DNA from: an uncultured Methanobrevibacter sp.
GTDB taxonomy: Archaea > Methanobacteriota > Methanobacteria > Methanobacteriales > Methanobacteriaceae
Assembly (NCBI GenBank): GCA_900317865.1
Contig: ONIK01000018.1
Location: 1-26,364, forward strand
Direction: 5' to 3'
Length of the DNA: 26,364 bases
In this document: positions 1-8,063 of the stretch, piece after piece
Numbering within the stretch: position 1 is the first letter of the stretch
How the letters are laid out: every line of letters starts with the position of its first letter
The notes under the pieces: model-generated
The model's database searches: none
What the model saw: only the letters and a program-made list of their open reading frames with translations
What the model was told of the DNA's origin: nothing
Translations under genes and position numbers: made by a program

Positions 1-276
1 ATTGAAGTATTGCCTATATTGTATGCTAAAGACCTGGTCATGAAACAGGGCACTTCCGACCAATTCAGAGCTCAGCTATATGACGGTCAAGGTAATCCAT
101 ATGCTGGCCAGAATATTACATTCAACATACATGGTATATTCTATCAGAGAACCACTGATGCTGACGGCTGGGCTACACTCAACATTAAATTAAGTGCTGC
201 AGCAAATACTTACATTATTACTTCAATGTATAATGACTGTGTCATTTCAAACAAAATTGTTATTGAACCGGCTTAA
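1..276 (+). CDS. Adhesin-like protein, C-terminal fragment (5' end outside window)
   Basis: The reading frame is open from base 1 and ends at TAA 274-276, so this is the tail of a longer gene; a TTG at 10 is probably not a start. The roughly 90 visible residues form one Ig-like module with the pattern D-L-V-x(n)-QF-A-L-x-D-x-x-G-x-P, then ITFNIHGIFYQRTTD, G-x-A-x-LNI, YIITS and SNKI. The same module closes the three other large secreted proteins in the window (C-termini at 14187, 17636 and 22994), where it occurs three or four times. In methanogens such modules form the stalks of surface adhesin-like proteins; attributing that role here is inference. No membrane anchor follows the module. The stop codon lies inside a terminator hairpin. 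Confidence 0.85.
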   Translation: MEVLPILYAKDLVMKQGTSDQFRAQLYDGQGNPYAGQNITFNIHGIFYQRTTDADGWATLNIKLSAAANTYIITSMYNDCVISNKIVIEPA

Positions 277-310
277 GAGGTTAATTTAACCTCTTAAACT
301 ATTTTTTTTT
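273..310 (+). terminator. Hairpin plus T-run terminator overlapping the adhesin stop codon
   Basis: An inverted repeat (273-284 with 286-297, arms TTAAGAGGTTAA and TTAACCTCTTAA) is followed by nine T at 302-310. The TAA stop (274-276) is inside the left arm. The next gene converges on it from the minus strand and ends at 315. Confidence 0.75.
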
Positions 311-314
311 AAAA

Positions 315-1061
315 TTAGAAATTGTTTTTAAGATATTCCAAACTTTTTTTAATGGAATCTTTAGTATTTACTTCAATCATGTAGATGCCATTATAATTTT
401 TCTTATCAAAAGTAGCGATGATATCTTTAAATTGAATATTGCCTTCACCTAATGGCAAGTGTGTATCATCATCACCCATATTATCATGCACATGTATGTG
501 TTTAATTGAATCAAAATACATTTCATCTGGAGATATTCCTGAGTGGTGAGCATGTCCAATATCCAATGTCATTCCCATGTCATACTCTACAAGTGTTTCA
601 TTTAATCTGTTCATGTCCTGATAAATCATGCTTTCAAATGCAGGCATATTTTCTATTGTGGTATTGACGCCTAAGTCTTTGCTGTATTCGCCGATTTCTC
701 TAATGGAATTATTGGATACTTTATAAATCTCTTCGGGCATGTCTTTAGCAAGAAATGGAATTAAACCCGGATGCACAACAACAACGCTTGCATCAATTTT
801 ATTTGCTAAATCAACTGAGTCCTTTATTTGGGAAATAGAACTTGCCCTGCTTTTTGAACCTAATGCCGCAATATTAACGTCCATGAATGGAGCATGGATT
901 GTATAATCCAGATTAAAACTATTCAATAAATCCAAATCAAACTCCTCGGTAGGATATTGATGCAGTAATTCTGCATATTTAATGCCTAAACTTTCTATAA
1001 ACTCTAAACTGTCATTTAACCTGTCATTAAATGTTGCTAATGTTGACGCTCCAATTTTCAT
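315..1061 (-). CDS. Sugar phosphate isomerase/epimerase-like TIM-barrel protein (AP endonuclease 2 superfamily)
   Basis: About 248 residues with the metal-binding landmarks of xylose-isomerase-like TIM barrels at the ends of successive strands: TIHAPF, VVVHPG, TIENMP, TLDIGHAHHSG, HIHVHDNMGDDDTHLPLG and MIEV. The family contains both sugar epimerases and endonuclease IV, and the sequence alone does not separate them; the substrate is unknown. I chose the ATG at 1061 because it is preceded by an SD-like AAGTGAT. A GTG at 1070, overlapping the upstream stop as GTGA, would add three residues. It is the last gene of the hisS-hisI-PINA-like run, with 5 nt separating its ATG from the upstream stop, so co-transcription is likely. 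A DNA-repair role next to a PINA-like protein is possible but unproven. Confidence 0.85.
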   Translation of the reverse strand: MKIGASTLATFNDRLNDSLEFIESLGIKYAELLHQYPTEEFDLDLLNSFNLDYTIHAPFMDVNIAALGSKSRASSISQIKDSVDLANKIDASVVVVHPGLIPFLAKDMPEEIYKVSNNSIREIGEYSKDLGVNTTIENMPAFESMIYQDMNRLNETLVEYDMGMTLDIGHAHHSGISPDEMYFDSIKHIHVHDNMGDDDTHLPLGEGNIQFKDIIATFDKKNYNGIYMIEVNTKDSIKKSLEYLKNNF

Positions 1062-1066
1062 TTTAA

Positions 1067-2905
1067 TCACTTTCTGACTGCAGTTATTTCCAGTCCCATT
1101 TCAATGGCTTCAATAATAATGTATGCCATTTCATTGTTATTTTTTATTCTGATTTCTCCTTTTTTAGATGTTGTGGCAGTAAGCAAATACTCTCCACCCA
1201 CAAATACATCAAAGTTTGATCTTCCATTTTCACGACCCAAATCCAAAATTAGCTGTCTTTTAGTATGAATTATATCAATTTCAAATGGGGATGAATTTCT
1301 GGGAGTTTCTTCTAAAACTTCAACACCAAGTGAAATTCCAATTTTTTCTTCAATCTCTGCTATTCTTTTACCGTTTTTACCGATAATTTTTGGAATTAGT
1401 TTTTCAGGAATGTAAATATTTGCACGGTCCGGTGAAATGACTTCAACTTCAACTTTTGATTTTTTAGGCAAAAACCTTTTAATTCTTCTTAAAATTTCAT
1501 TTTCCGCAATGTTGTCGACTGAAGACTTATCTGCTGGGCTGGAGGGATTATTAACTAAATCCAAATCCATTACTATGGTCTGTTCACCATATGTGTAAAT
1601 TTCATTTTTCAGCTCTCCGCTTTCAAAGTCACGAACTTCAATAACAGGTCTTGCCAAATCTGCTTCTTTCATTCCGCTTGGAACTTTAACAGTCATTTTC
1701 GTTTCATAAACGCTTTTGATTTCACCGTCTTCGATATAAATGCTGGTATCCACAATTGATGGGATAACACCAAGCTCCACCCTTGAGGCAATACGCTGAA
1801 TGGCATCGATAGGCCTTGTAGCATGTACAACACCAATCATTCCAACACCGGCCAGACGCATGTCCGCGAAAATATTGAAGTCATGATTTTTTCTCAGCTC
1901 ATCGTAGATGGTATAATCTGGCCTTACTAAAAGTAAAACATCAGCAGTATTCTCCATACTTCCTTCCAATGGTGCATATTGAGTTATTTCATCGGGAAGC
2001 TGCAGGTCTCTTGGTGATTCCATTGTTTTAACAATTTTGTTTAATTCGCCGGAGTAATATTTGGCTATGGCCTGTACAAATGTTGATTTACCTGCGCCCG
2101 GAGAGCCTGATATCAGAATACCTTCAGCATTATTGTTGATTCTGTCCATTAATTTATCGCTTAAATGATATTCGTCTAAATCAATATCTGCAACCGGTCG
2201 GACTGCAGTAATTTCTATTGCTTCTGAAAATGGGGGTGTAGCTATTGAAATCCTGTATTCTCTTGACTGGACAACAATTGAACCTTCCTTTACAGACTCC
2301 AGATATGTTTTTGCATCCGTCCTGGCCTTATCCACTATTTCATCAATAATTTCTTTAAGCTTTGCATGATTGTAGACTTCATCAGATAATTTAATAAAGT
2401 TAATATGTCCAGGTGTTCCTTTTTTCGCCATCGGACAGACATTTTCTTTTAAATGAACAGACATGGTTTCATTATCAAAAAATTTCGCTATTGACAATTT
2501 CTTTTCAACATATTTCTGTTCGTAATAATAAACTGGAATTCCCTGAGCTTTTGCGGTTTCGGCCTGGACTTTATCATTTGTTAATAATGTTCCAAATTCT
2601 GATCTTGCCAAATCTCTGATTATGGCATCAATTTCACCGCTTTTTGCATATTTGATGTCATAATTGGTAGGTCTTTTGCCCTTAAATGAAACTGAAAGTT
2701 CTCCCTCATACTGTAATTCCTGCAGGTTTTGCAATTCATTTAAACCCACAATGCCTTCAAGTCTATTTGCATTTGCCTGATGTTCTAATTCACAGACAAC
2801 TGCTTCGGGAACAATAATTTCTGGATAATCAAGATTTTCTTTTTCTATAACTTTACTTACAGCGCCAATAATAACGGCACTTGTATCTGGTATAATTGTT
2901 TTCAT
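1067..2905 (-). CDS. PINA-type PIN domain / hexameric ATPase / KH-domain protein
   Basis: 612 residues counted from MKTIIPDTSA. The N-terminal PIN nuclease fold (1-135) has the acidic set D7, E39, D93 and D111. A PilT/VirB11-like ATPase follows, with Walker A GSPGAGKST at 267-275 and an acidic stretch VRPDYTIYDELR at 328-339. A KH domain has IIGKNG at 507-512. This is the order of archaeal PINA, which in Sulfolobus is a Holliday-junction and fork-remodelling ATPase acting with Hjm/Hjc; transferring that role here is inference. An ATG at 2920, inside hisI, would add five residues. I preferred the ATG at 2905 because MKTIIPDTS puts the PIN strand at the very N-terminus. The start lies 1 nt after the hisI stop, and the gene is third in the hisS run. 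Confidence 0.9.
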   Translation of the reverse strand: MKTIIPDTSAVIIGAVSKVIEKENLDYPEIIVPEAVVCELEHQANANRLEGIVGLNELQNLQELQYEGELSVSFKGKRPTNYDIKYAKSGEIDAIIRDLARSEFGTLLTNDKVQAETAKAQGIPVYYYEQKYVEKKLSIAKFFDNETMSVHLKENVCPMAKKGTPGHINFIKLSDEVYNHAKLKEIIDEIVDKARTDAKTYLESVKEGSIVVQSREYRISIATPPFSEAIEITAVRPVADIDLDEYHLSDKLMDRINNNAEGILISGSPGAGKSTFVQAIAKYYSGELNKIVKTMESPRDLQLPDEITQYAPLEGSMENTADVLLLVRPDYTIYDELRKNHDFNIFADMRLAGVGMIGVVHATRPIDAIQRIASRVELGVIPSIVDTSIYIEDGEIKSVYETKMTVKVPSGMKEADLARPVIEVRDFESGELKNEIYTYGEQTIVMDLDLVNNPSSPADKSSVDNIAENEILRRIKRFLPKKSKVEVEVISPDRANIYIPEKLIPKIIGKNGKRIAEIEEKIGISLGVEVLEETPRNSSPFEIDIIHTKRQLILDLGRENGRSNFDVFVGGEYLLTATTSKKGEIRIKNNNEMAYIIIEAIEMGLEITAVRK

Positions 2906-2906
2906 C

Positions 2907-3314
2907 TTAATACACTTCATCAGGGTTAAAAACTCTTTTCTGATTTATTTTTAAATCTTCATCTTTTAAATCATCAATATCCGGTGAATTTTTAAGATCT
3001 AAGTCTCTGAAAAAGCATGAATAATAACCTTCGTGGCAAGCAGCGCCGTTTTGTTTAATTTTAAGCACGATTGCGTCCATATCACAGTCAACAAGTATTT
3101 CTTCAACTTCCTGGGTATGTCCGGATGATTCTCCTTTTAACCATTGCTGATTTCTGGAAGTACTCCAGTAATGGGCTTTTCCGGTTTCAATAGTTTTTTC
3201 CAAAGCTTCTTTATTCATATTGGCTATCATTAAAATTTCACCGCTCACAGCATCCTGAGCTACTGCCGTGATTACATTTACTCCGTTAATTTCATGTCTA
3301 AAATTAATTTCCAT
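2907..3314 (-). CDS. hisI: Phosphoribosyl-AMP cyclohydrolase
   Basis: 135 residues, the usual size of a stand-alone archaeal HisI. It opens the adenine ring of phosphoribosyl-AMP in histidine biosynthesis (third step). Family signatures are NMNKEAL, TGKAHYWSTSR, WLKGESSGH, the metal site CDMDA (C77, D78, D80) and CHEGYYSCFF (C93, C100). No HisE (pyrophosphohydrolase) domain is fused. The ATG lies 2 nt after the hisS stop, and the SD AGGTGAA sits in the last hisS codons, so translation is probably coupled. Pairing hisI with hisS joins synthesis of histidine with its charging onto tRNA. Confidence 0.96.
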   Translation of the reverse strand: MEINFRHEINGVNVITAVAQDAVSGEILMIANMNKEALEKTIETGKAHYWSTSRNQQWLKGESSGHTQEVEEILVDCDMDAIVLKIKQNGAACHEGYYSCFFRDLDLKNSPDIDDLKDEDLKINQKRVFNPDEVY

Positions 3315-3316
3315 TA

Positions 3317-4612
3317 TTATTCACCTTTCAAATATGATACAATATTTTCAATTTCGACTAATTCCTGCTCACCGCTTTGCATATCTTTGATTGTTACTTT
3401 ACCTTCTTCCAGATCGTTTTTACCGATAATTATTATTTTTGGTACTTTAATTTTATCGGCATAATTCATTAGTTTTTTAAATTTCTTATTGTTTAAATCA
3501 ACATCACATCTGATGCCTGACCTTCTAAGGGTCTGTGTTATTTCATATGCTTTTAATCTCACATCATTTGAAATAGGTGCAACATATGCATCAAGGTGTG
3601 ATTTAGCCTCTTCTTTATCGGTCAATTCTTCAATTGCATTCATTAATCTGTCAAAACCAAGAGCAAAACCTGTTGATTCAACTTCCTGGCCGCCAAATAC
3701 TTTGATTAAACTGTAAGTTCCACCGCCACAAACCTGTTTTTGGGCTCCAAGTCCTTCAACATAAATTTCAAAGACAATTCCAGTATAATAATCAAGGCCT
3801 CTGGCAACACCTAGGTTTAATGTGTAATTGGTCATGTTAAAGCAGTCCAGTAAATCAACCAATTCTTTAAGTTCCCTAAATGCTTCCTGTGGTTCGTCGT
3901 AATCCTTAATCAGTTCTTCAACTTCATTGAGAATGGTTTTGTCTCCAACCAGATCAATTAATTTAAGCAATATCTGATTTAACTCATCATTTGAAATAAT
4001 GGGATTGTCTCCGCTTAATGATTCAATTAACAAATCCTTATCTCCCTTGTCAATGACAACCATAAGTTCCCTTTGGGTTGTGGTATCGACTTCGAAGTGT
4101 TTGAATAAACCGCGTATTATTCCTAAATGGTTGATGTTAACGTCAGCACCGGTAATTCCAAGTGCCTGAATTGAATCACTGCACATTGCAATAACTTCAG
4201 CTTCACCTTGAGGAGATTTGGCACCAATTAATTCGCATCCGAATTGCCAGAACTGTCTGAATCTTCCTTTTTGAGGTCTTTCATATCTAAAGCAGCTACC
4301 ATAATAATATAATTTAATAGGCTTTGTAGCAGTTTTTTCAAGCTCATTCAAATATAATCTGGCAACCGGTGCAGTAATTTCCGGCCTTAAAGTTAATTCA
4401 CGGTCGGATTTGTCCTTGAAATTATATAACTGGTCGACAATTTCTTCTCCGGATTTGGTTGTAAAAAGTTTTAATTCTTCAAATAAGGGGGTTTTAATTT
4501 CCCTGTAACCATAATTTTCAAAAATGTATCTTAAGGTACTTTCTGCTTTTTTTCTCTCTTCCATTTCTTCAAATAAAAAATCTCTTGTACCTCGAGGTCT
4601 CATAAATTCCAT
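3317..4612 (-). CDS. hisS: Histidyl-tRNA synthetase
   Basis: 431 residues, a complete class II synthetase that charges tRNA-His. Visible landmarks are RPRGTRDF at 5-12, TLRPEIT at 74-80, motif 2 with FRYERPQKGRFRQFWQ at 108-123, the histidine-binding RGLDYYTGIVFEIY at 271-284 and motif 3 GFALGFDRL at 315-323, followed by the anticodon-binding domain. The ATG at 4612 is chosen over the in-frame ATG at 4603 because AGGAG sits 7 nt upstream of it. It is the first gene of a minus-strand run that continues into hisI, the PINA-like gene and the TIM-barrel gene with gaps of 5 nt or less, so its promoter should drive all four. Confidence 0.97.
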   Translation of the reverse strand: MEFMRPRGTRDFLFEEMEERKKAESTLRYIFENYGYREIKTPLFEELKLFTTKSGEEIVDQLYNFKDKSDRELTLRPEITAPVARLYLNELEKTATKPIKLYYYGSCFRYERPQKGRFRQFWQFGCELIGAKSPQGEAEVIAMCSDSIQALGITGADVNINHLGIIRGLFKHFEVDTTTQRELMVVIDKGDKDLLIESLSGDNPIISNDELNQILLKLIDLVGDKTILNEVEELIKDYDEPQEAFRELKELVDLLDCFNMTNYTLNLGVARGLDYYTGIVFEIYVEGLGAQKQVCGGGTYSLIKVFGGQEVESTGFALGFDRLMNAIEELTDKEEAKSHLDAYVAPISNDVRLKAYEITQTLRRSGIRCDVDLNNKKFKKLMNYADKIKVPKIIIIGKNDLEEGKVTIKDMQSGEQELVEIENIVSYLKGE

Positions 4613-4695
4613 ATCAATTCTCCTTCTAATTAATAAAATTTCATATCATGATAATGTGAAGTGTATATTCTATTATATTTTAGTTTAATACCTTA

Positions 4696-4703
4696 TTATA
4701 TAA
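4696..4703 (-). promoter_or_regulatory. Candidate TATA box for the hisS run
   Basis: TTATATAA within an AT-rich stretch about 85 nt upstream of the hisS ATG. The motif is self-complementary and the region is very AT-rich, so orientation and function are uncertain; other TATA-like words occur between 4640 and 4730. Confidence 0.3.
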
Positions 4704-4812
4704 TATCGGTGTAATGTTATATTATATTTTGTTTTGATGAGTGTATAGGTATTAACTGGTTGGTTCTTGAAATGGGTATTTTTCCTAAAACATTTTCAGA
4801 TTTTTACCAAAA

Positions 4813-5354
4813 CTAAAGATTGAATTTTGATTTGTTGATTGTTTCTTCATGATTTTTGTTGGACCAATTCTTGATTGTTTGATGAGATATTTGAATTCCA
4901 AGGAATATTTCAAAGTATTTACTTATTTTACGAAGTGATTGATATCCAATTTTCATTATTCCAGGTATTTTATCCATAATTTCTTGTAAAAATTCTTTAT
5001 GCTCTCCAATTAATGGATTATTTTTTATACCGAATTTTTTTCCTCATTTTTTGCACTGATACTGCTGTTCTTTAAATTCTGTAGTTTTTCCATTAATATT
5101 TTGTTTATTTTTTCTTATTGTTCCTTTTTTAATTATTTTATGGGATCCACAATCAGGACAAATTGGATTATTATATTTAAAAGTATTATTTTCATCTAAA
5201 AATAGTTTTTGATTAGTATTTTCAAGATTAGGGACTTTATTTAATCTTTCTGAAATGATTTTTTCTTGATTAATTTTTTTGTCAGAAAAATCAAAAAGTT
5301 TAAGTTGATGAAGTCTATATTACTATTGGGGGCAAATATCTTTTGTTTGGTCAT
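4813..5354 (-). pseudogene. Decayed transposase (5' part only; frameshift, in-frame stop, 3' truncation)
   Basis: Reading the minus strand, an ATG at 5354 opens MTKQKIFAPNSNIDFINL. Near 5300 the sense frame shifts by one, then continues KLFDFSDKKINQ and so on to a zinc-binding motif CPDCGS. An in-frame TGA at 5044-5046 stands where the partner cysteine belongs (QYQCKK-stop-GKKFGIKNN, expected CKKCGKKF). The frame runs on through FLQEIMDKIPGIMKIGYQS, SHQTIKNWSNKNHEE and stops at TAG 4813-4815. This looks like the N-terminal zinc-ribbon and helix-turn-helix half of a methanogen transposase whose catalytic half is lost. Some sense-like residues may persist down to about 4735. The exact IS family was not determined. 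An IS-end motif lies upstream at 5444-5505. Confidence 0.8.
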
Positions 5355-5443
5355 AAAATATTTTTTGTCCTCACTTATTTAAGTAATTTACTATTTTTAA
5401 CCATTAAAATTAAAATTAAAGAAAAATTAGGATGCATTTTTAT

Positions 5444-5505
5444 CGAAGTGAAATTTCAACTATAAAAATTTAAAATCAAATAAGCCTATAAAATTTTACA
5501 GACTC
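5444..5505 (-). mobile_element. Probable left end of the decayed insertion sequence
   Basis: On the minus strand GAGTCTGTAAAAT (5505-5493) is followed by AAATTTCACTTCG (5456-5444), upstream of the transposase ATG at 5354. The same two 13-mers, in the same order and orientation, recur at 22777-22789 and 22862-22874, and a partial GAGTCTGT occurs at 6411. This supports a dispersed mobile-element end. The other end of this copy was not found. Confidence 0.55.
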
Positions 5506-5520
5506 AAATTAATTAATACT

Positions 5521-5539
5521 CTCCTGTAAAAGACAGGAG
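5521..5539. repeat. Hairpin CTCCTGT/ACAGGAG
   Basis: A 7-bp perfect stem with loop AAAAG (5528-5532) lies between the 3' end of the secreted-protein gene at 5658 and the IS end. No clear T-run follows on either strand, so a terminator role is only possible. Confidence 0.45.
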
Positions 5540-5657
5540 ACTATGAATCGTACTTTTGCAGAATATTTTGTGTTATTAATTCTAACTGAGATATTTTCAA
5601 TCTTTTATGGATATTATAGATTCTCCATATTTTGCACTACTATTTTAAATAATGGAC

Positions 5658-6293
5658 CTAGTCCTGTAAGGGATTATATCCACCATCTCCACATTCCCAA
5701 TAAGAAAAATGGCAAGGGGCGAAGCCAAACACAAATTTTCCATATGGTAATATAAAAAAAGTATAATGACTATACTGATAGGTATTAGGTACTGTAAAAG
5801 TCACATAACCATTTTCATCAGTCCTGTTAGCTAATTTCAATACCTTATCGCAACTATAATCAAGAGTTATTGGTAAATCAGCTAATCCTTTTCCTGTGTC
5901 GGGATCTGTAACTAACAATGTTAACTTAATATAATCAGAACTGTCGAGTATTTTTTTCATTTCTACTGGGTCTTTTACACTTGCTAACACTGCAAAAATA
6001 TCCTCATAATCATTGTTTATTATATCAAACTTTGGTTCTATATGAGGTTTATATTCACACCTAGTAGTATTATGATTTGTGATGTTAATGGAACATCCAT
6101 CAATTTCTTCTTGTGTTGAATAATTACCTTCAAATTGGTAATTGTCAACATTAGGTCCGTCCAATTCATGAGAAATGATTACGTTATCTCCTTGAAAATC
6201 CTTGGTAACATTATCCACATCACTTGCACAAACAAGAGATACACTGGATAAAATAACCAGCACAAAAATTAAACTAAAAAAAATTCTTCTCAT
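5658..6293 (-). CDS. Small secreted protein with C-terminal Ig-like segment
   Basis: 211 residues. A signal peptide is clear: MRRIFF, a hydrophobic core LIFVLVILSSVSLV, then CAS before DVDNVT. The middle is polar with several N-x-T/S sequons. The C-terminal part has the pattern of a single Ig-like/adhesin module: LLVTDPDTGKGLADLPITLD, then NRTDENGYVTFTVPN. It ends in a cysteine- and aromatic-rich tail (CHFSYWECGDGGY). The ATG is preceded by a strong SD, GGAGGT, 9-10 nt away, which fixes the start. Upstream lie a TATA box (6349-6357) and a palindromic element shared with the gene at 11310. I do not recognise a specific function; it is probably exported to or through the pseudomurein wall. It ends next to a mobile-element relic. 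Confidence 0.8.
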   Translation of the reverse strand: MRRIFFSLIFVLVILSSVSLVCASDVDNVTKDFQGDNVIISHELDGPNVDNYQFEGNYSTQEEIDGCSINITNHNTTRCEYKPHIEPKFDIINNDYEDIFAVLASVKDPVEMKKILDSSDYIKLTLLVTDPDTGKGLADLPITLDYSCDKVLKLANRTDENGYVTFTVPNTYQYSHYTFFILPYGKFVFGFAPCHFSYWECGDGGYNPLQD

Positions 6294-6308
6294 ATAATTA
6301 TTACCTCC

Positions 6309-6325
6309 AACAGATTTAATCTGTT
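6309..6325. repeat. Near-palindrome in the 5' leader of the 6293 gene
   Basis: AACAGATTTAATCTGTT is a near-perfect inverted repeat between the inferred transcription start and the SD of the secreted-protein gene. It could form a leader hairpin or bind a regulator. Nothing else supports a role. Confidence 0.4.
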
Positions 6326-6348
6326 AAATATAAAATTGAAAAATAAGG

Positions 6349-6384
6349 TTTATAAAGTTTTTCGCATGCAAATACTTACTTGCA
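6349..6384 (-). promoter_or_regulatory. TATA box with upstream palindromic element (copy 1 of 2)
   Basis: On the minus strand the palindrome TGCAAGTAAGTATTTGCA (6384-6367) is followed by a purine-rich BRE-like stretch and CTTTATAAA (6357-6349), 58 nt before the ATG at 6293. The 33 bases ending in TTTATA match the region 11143-11174 upstream of the 11310 gene at 26 positions with no gap. Confidence 0.65.
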
Positions 6385-6410
6385 TTATTAAGTTAGAAAA
6401 AATAGTTAAA

Positions 6411-6480
6411 GAGTCTGTCCAATAAATTAAAAAAAATATGATGAGTTTATCATTGCATCGGTTATGGTGTCTGGAAGTGT
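6411..6480. other. Possible insertion-sequence relic upstream of aroE
   Basis: GAGTCTGT at 6411-6418 matches the IS-end motif seen at 5505 (minus strand) and 22777. The minus strand reads a short open peptide toward it, SEKITLPDTITDAMINSSYFF (about 6494-6432), followed by a stop. It could be the end of a second, heavily deleted element; this is weak. Confidence 0.3.
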
Positions 6481-6501
6481 AATTTTTTCACTCAAAAATA
6501 A

Positions 6502-6510
6502 TTATATAAA
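6502..6510 (+). promoter_or_regulatory. aroE TATA box, implying a leaderless transcript
   Basis: TTATATAAA preceded by A-rich BRE-like sequence. Its centre is about 27 nt before the aroE ATG at 6533, the usual archaeal TATA-to-start distance. No SD is visible before the ATG. Together these suggest transcription starts at or next to the start codon. Confidence 0.6.
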
Positions 6511-6532
6511 CATGATTGGATAATTTTAATAT

Positions 6533-7375
6533 ATGGAAATAAAAGGAAGTACAAATATTGTAGGTTTAATCGGCCATCCTGTAGAACATAGTTTCTCACC
6601 GCCAATGCATAATGCTGCTTTTAAGAAGTTAGGAATGGATTATGTCTACACTGCTTTTGATGTTGATCCCTATAAGCTAAAAGAGGCCATTGATGGAGCT
6701 CGAGCTTTAAATATTAAAGGCTTTAATGTTACAATTCCTCATAAAATTGAAGTAATGAAATATTTAGCAGAAATTGATGAAATTGCTTCATTAATAGGTG
6801 CTGTTAACACTATAGACTTTAAAGATTTAAAAGGATATAATACTGATGGAATTGGGGCTATCAAAGCTATTGGTGAAGTTACAAATGTTAAAAATAAAAA
6901 TATTGTTATTGTAGGTGCTGGTGGAGCGTCTAGGGCAATATCATTTTATTTGGCAAAGTATGGGGCTGATAGTTTAACAATATTAAATAGAAATGTTGAT
7001 AAGGCTCAGGGTTTGGCTTCGGATGTTTTAAGTTCAGGATTAATTGATGATGTTGAATCAAATTCCATTGATTCCATGGATTTGACTGATGCAGACATTT
7101 TAATTAACACGACTCCTGTTGGAATGCATCCGAATGTTGATGATACGCCGATTGCATTGGCTGGTGATATGCATGAAGATTTAGTGGTTTTTGATGCTGT
7201 TTACAATCCAAATGAAACTGGATTGTTGAAAGAAGCCGTTAAAGCAAGTGCAAAACCGGTTTATGGAATTAAAATGCTATTGTATCAGGGTGCTGAAAGC
7301 TTTGAAATCTGGACAGGTAAAAAAGCGCCTGTTGATGCAATGGGAGAAGCATTAATTAAAACTTTGGGATTATGA
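6533..7375 (+). CDS. aroE: Shikimate dehydrogenase
   Basis: 280 residues, full length. It reduces 3-dehydroshikimate to shikimate with NADPH, the fourth step of the aromatic amino acid pathway. Substrate-site residues are visible: S20 and S22 in EHSFSP, the catalytic lysine K71 in FNVTIPHK, N92 in GAVNT and D105 in YNTDG. The nucleotide-binding loop is GAGGASRA at 128-135. Later landmarks are INTTPVGMHP, DAVYNP and YQGAESFEIWTG. The ATG directly follows a TATA box at leaderless distance and no SD is present. The next gene starts 4 nt after the stop and is probably co-transcribed. The gene is divergent from the secreted-protein gene at 6293. Confidence 0.96.
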   Translation: MEIKGSTNIVGLIGHPVEHSFSPPMHNAAFKKLGMDYVYTAFDVDPYKLKEAIDGARALNIKGFNVTIPHKIEVMKYLAEIDEIASLIGAVNTIDFKDLKGYNTDGIGAIKAIGEVTNVKNKNIVIVGAGGASRAISFYLAKYGADSLTILNRNVDKAQGLASDVLSSGLIDDVESNSIDSMDLTDADILINTTPVGMHPNVDDTPIALAGDMHEDLVVFDAVYNPNETGLLKEAVKASAKPVYGIKMLLYQGAESFEIWTGKKAPVDAMGEALIKTLGL

Positions 7376-7379
7376 TATA

Positions 7380-8063
7380 ATGGATTTTATTTTTGATGTT
7401 TCGGGATTGGCTGATGAAAAAGAATCATTTACAGATTCAAAAAAGGATGTATTGAAATATTTAAAAATAATTGGTGTTGACAGTCGTTTCATATCATACA
7501 CTCCTTCAAAAATCTACATTAATAATCTGAGATTTTCCAAGTTTTCAAGAAAGCGTCAGGAAACATTCAATAAACAATATCCTGAAATGGAGGTTGTAAG
7601 AAATTCATTATTCCAAAAAATATGTTCAAAAGCAGCAAAAACACTTAGTGATATTGAACCTAACTCAACAATATTGGTTCCTGTTGATAATTTTATGATT
7701 GATGTAATTCTTGAACCTTATACTCGAAAATATGGTGTTAAACTTGTTAATGATGGAGATTATGATTTGATTGCAAATCCCACAATATTGGATGATGAGG
7801 TTAACCAGATATTTTCTACGATATTTGCAGGCAAAGGTTTGGAGTTCAATAAAAAAGATAATGAAATTTACCCGTTGATTAATGTTCCTTTAAACTGGAT
7901 TAATTCATTTTTGGAAATGGATGGCAGGGATTTAATAAAAAATGAAAATAATGATGAATTGGCATCATCATTTATGGAATTTTTAGAAGATGTTGCACCG
8001 CAGTATAGAGAAAATGTGCTAAAGGCATCTGAATTTATTGAAGAAAAATTAGAAGTCAAATAA
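7380..8063 (+). CDS. Uncharacterised protein co-transcribed with aroE
   Basis: 227 residues, soluble and mixed alpha/beta, without a signal peptide or membrane segment. I do not recognise the family with confidence. Notable stretches are FIFDVSGLADEKES at the N-terminus, a basic segment RFSKFSRKRQETF near 60, a hydrophobic strand STILVPVDNFMIDVILEPY near 107-125 and an acidic C-terminus. No Walker, zinc or PP-loop signature is clear. It starts 4 nt after aroE, so it is likely in the same transcript and may be translationally coupled. Its last five codons (8049-8063) overlap the 3' end of rfcL on the opposite strand. Neighbourhood suggests a housekeeping protein rather than a surface one. Confidence 0.75.
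   Translation: MDFIFDVSGLADEKESFTDSKKDVLKYLKIIGVDSRFISYTPSKIYINNLRFSKFSRKRQETFNKQYPEMEVVRNSLFQKICSKAAKTLSDIEPNSTILVPVDNFMIDVILEPYTRKYGVKLVNDGDYDLIANPTILDDEVNQIFSTIFAGKGLEFNKKDNEIYPLINVPLNWINSFLEMDGRDLIKNENNDELASSFMEFLEDVAPQYRENVLKASEFIEEKLEVK

Noticed and set aside
1067..2920. ATG at 2920 as the start of the PINA-like protein
   Set aside because: It lies inside hisI and adds MKCIK before a PIN domain that normally begins within a few residues; the ATG at 2905 fits better. It cannot be excluded.
5543..5755. 70-codon plus-strand frame opposite the secreted-protein gene
   Set aside because: It overlaps the minus-strand gene, has no SD and has an unlikely composition.
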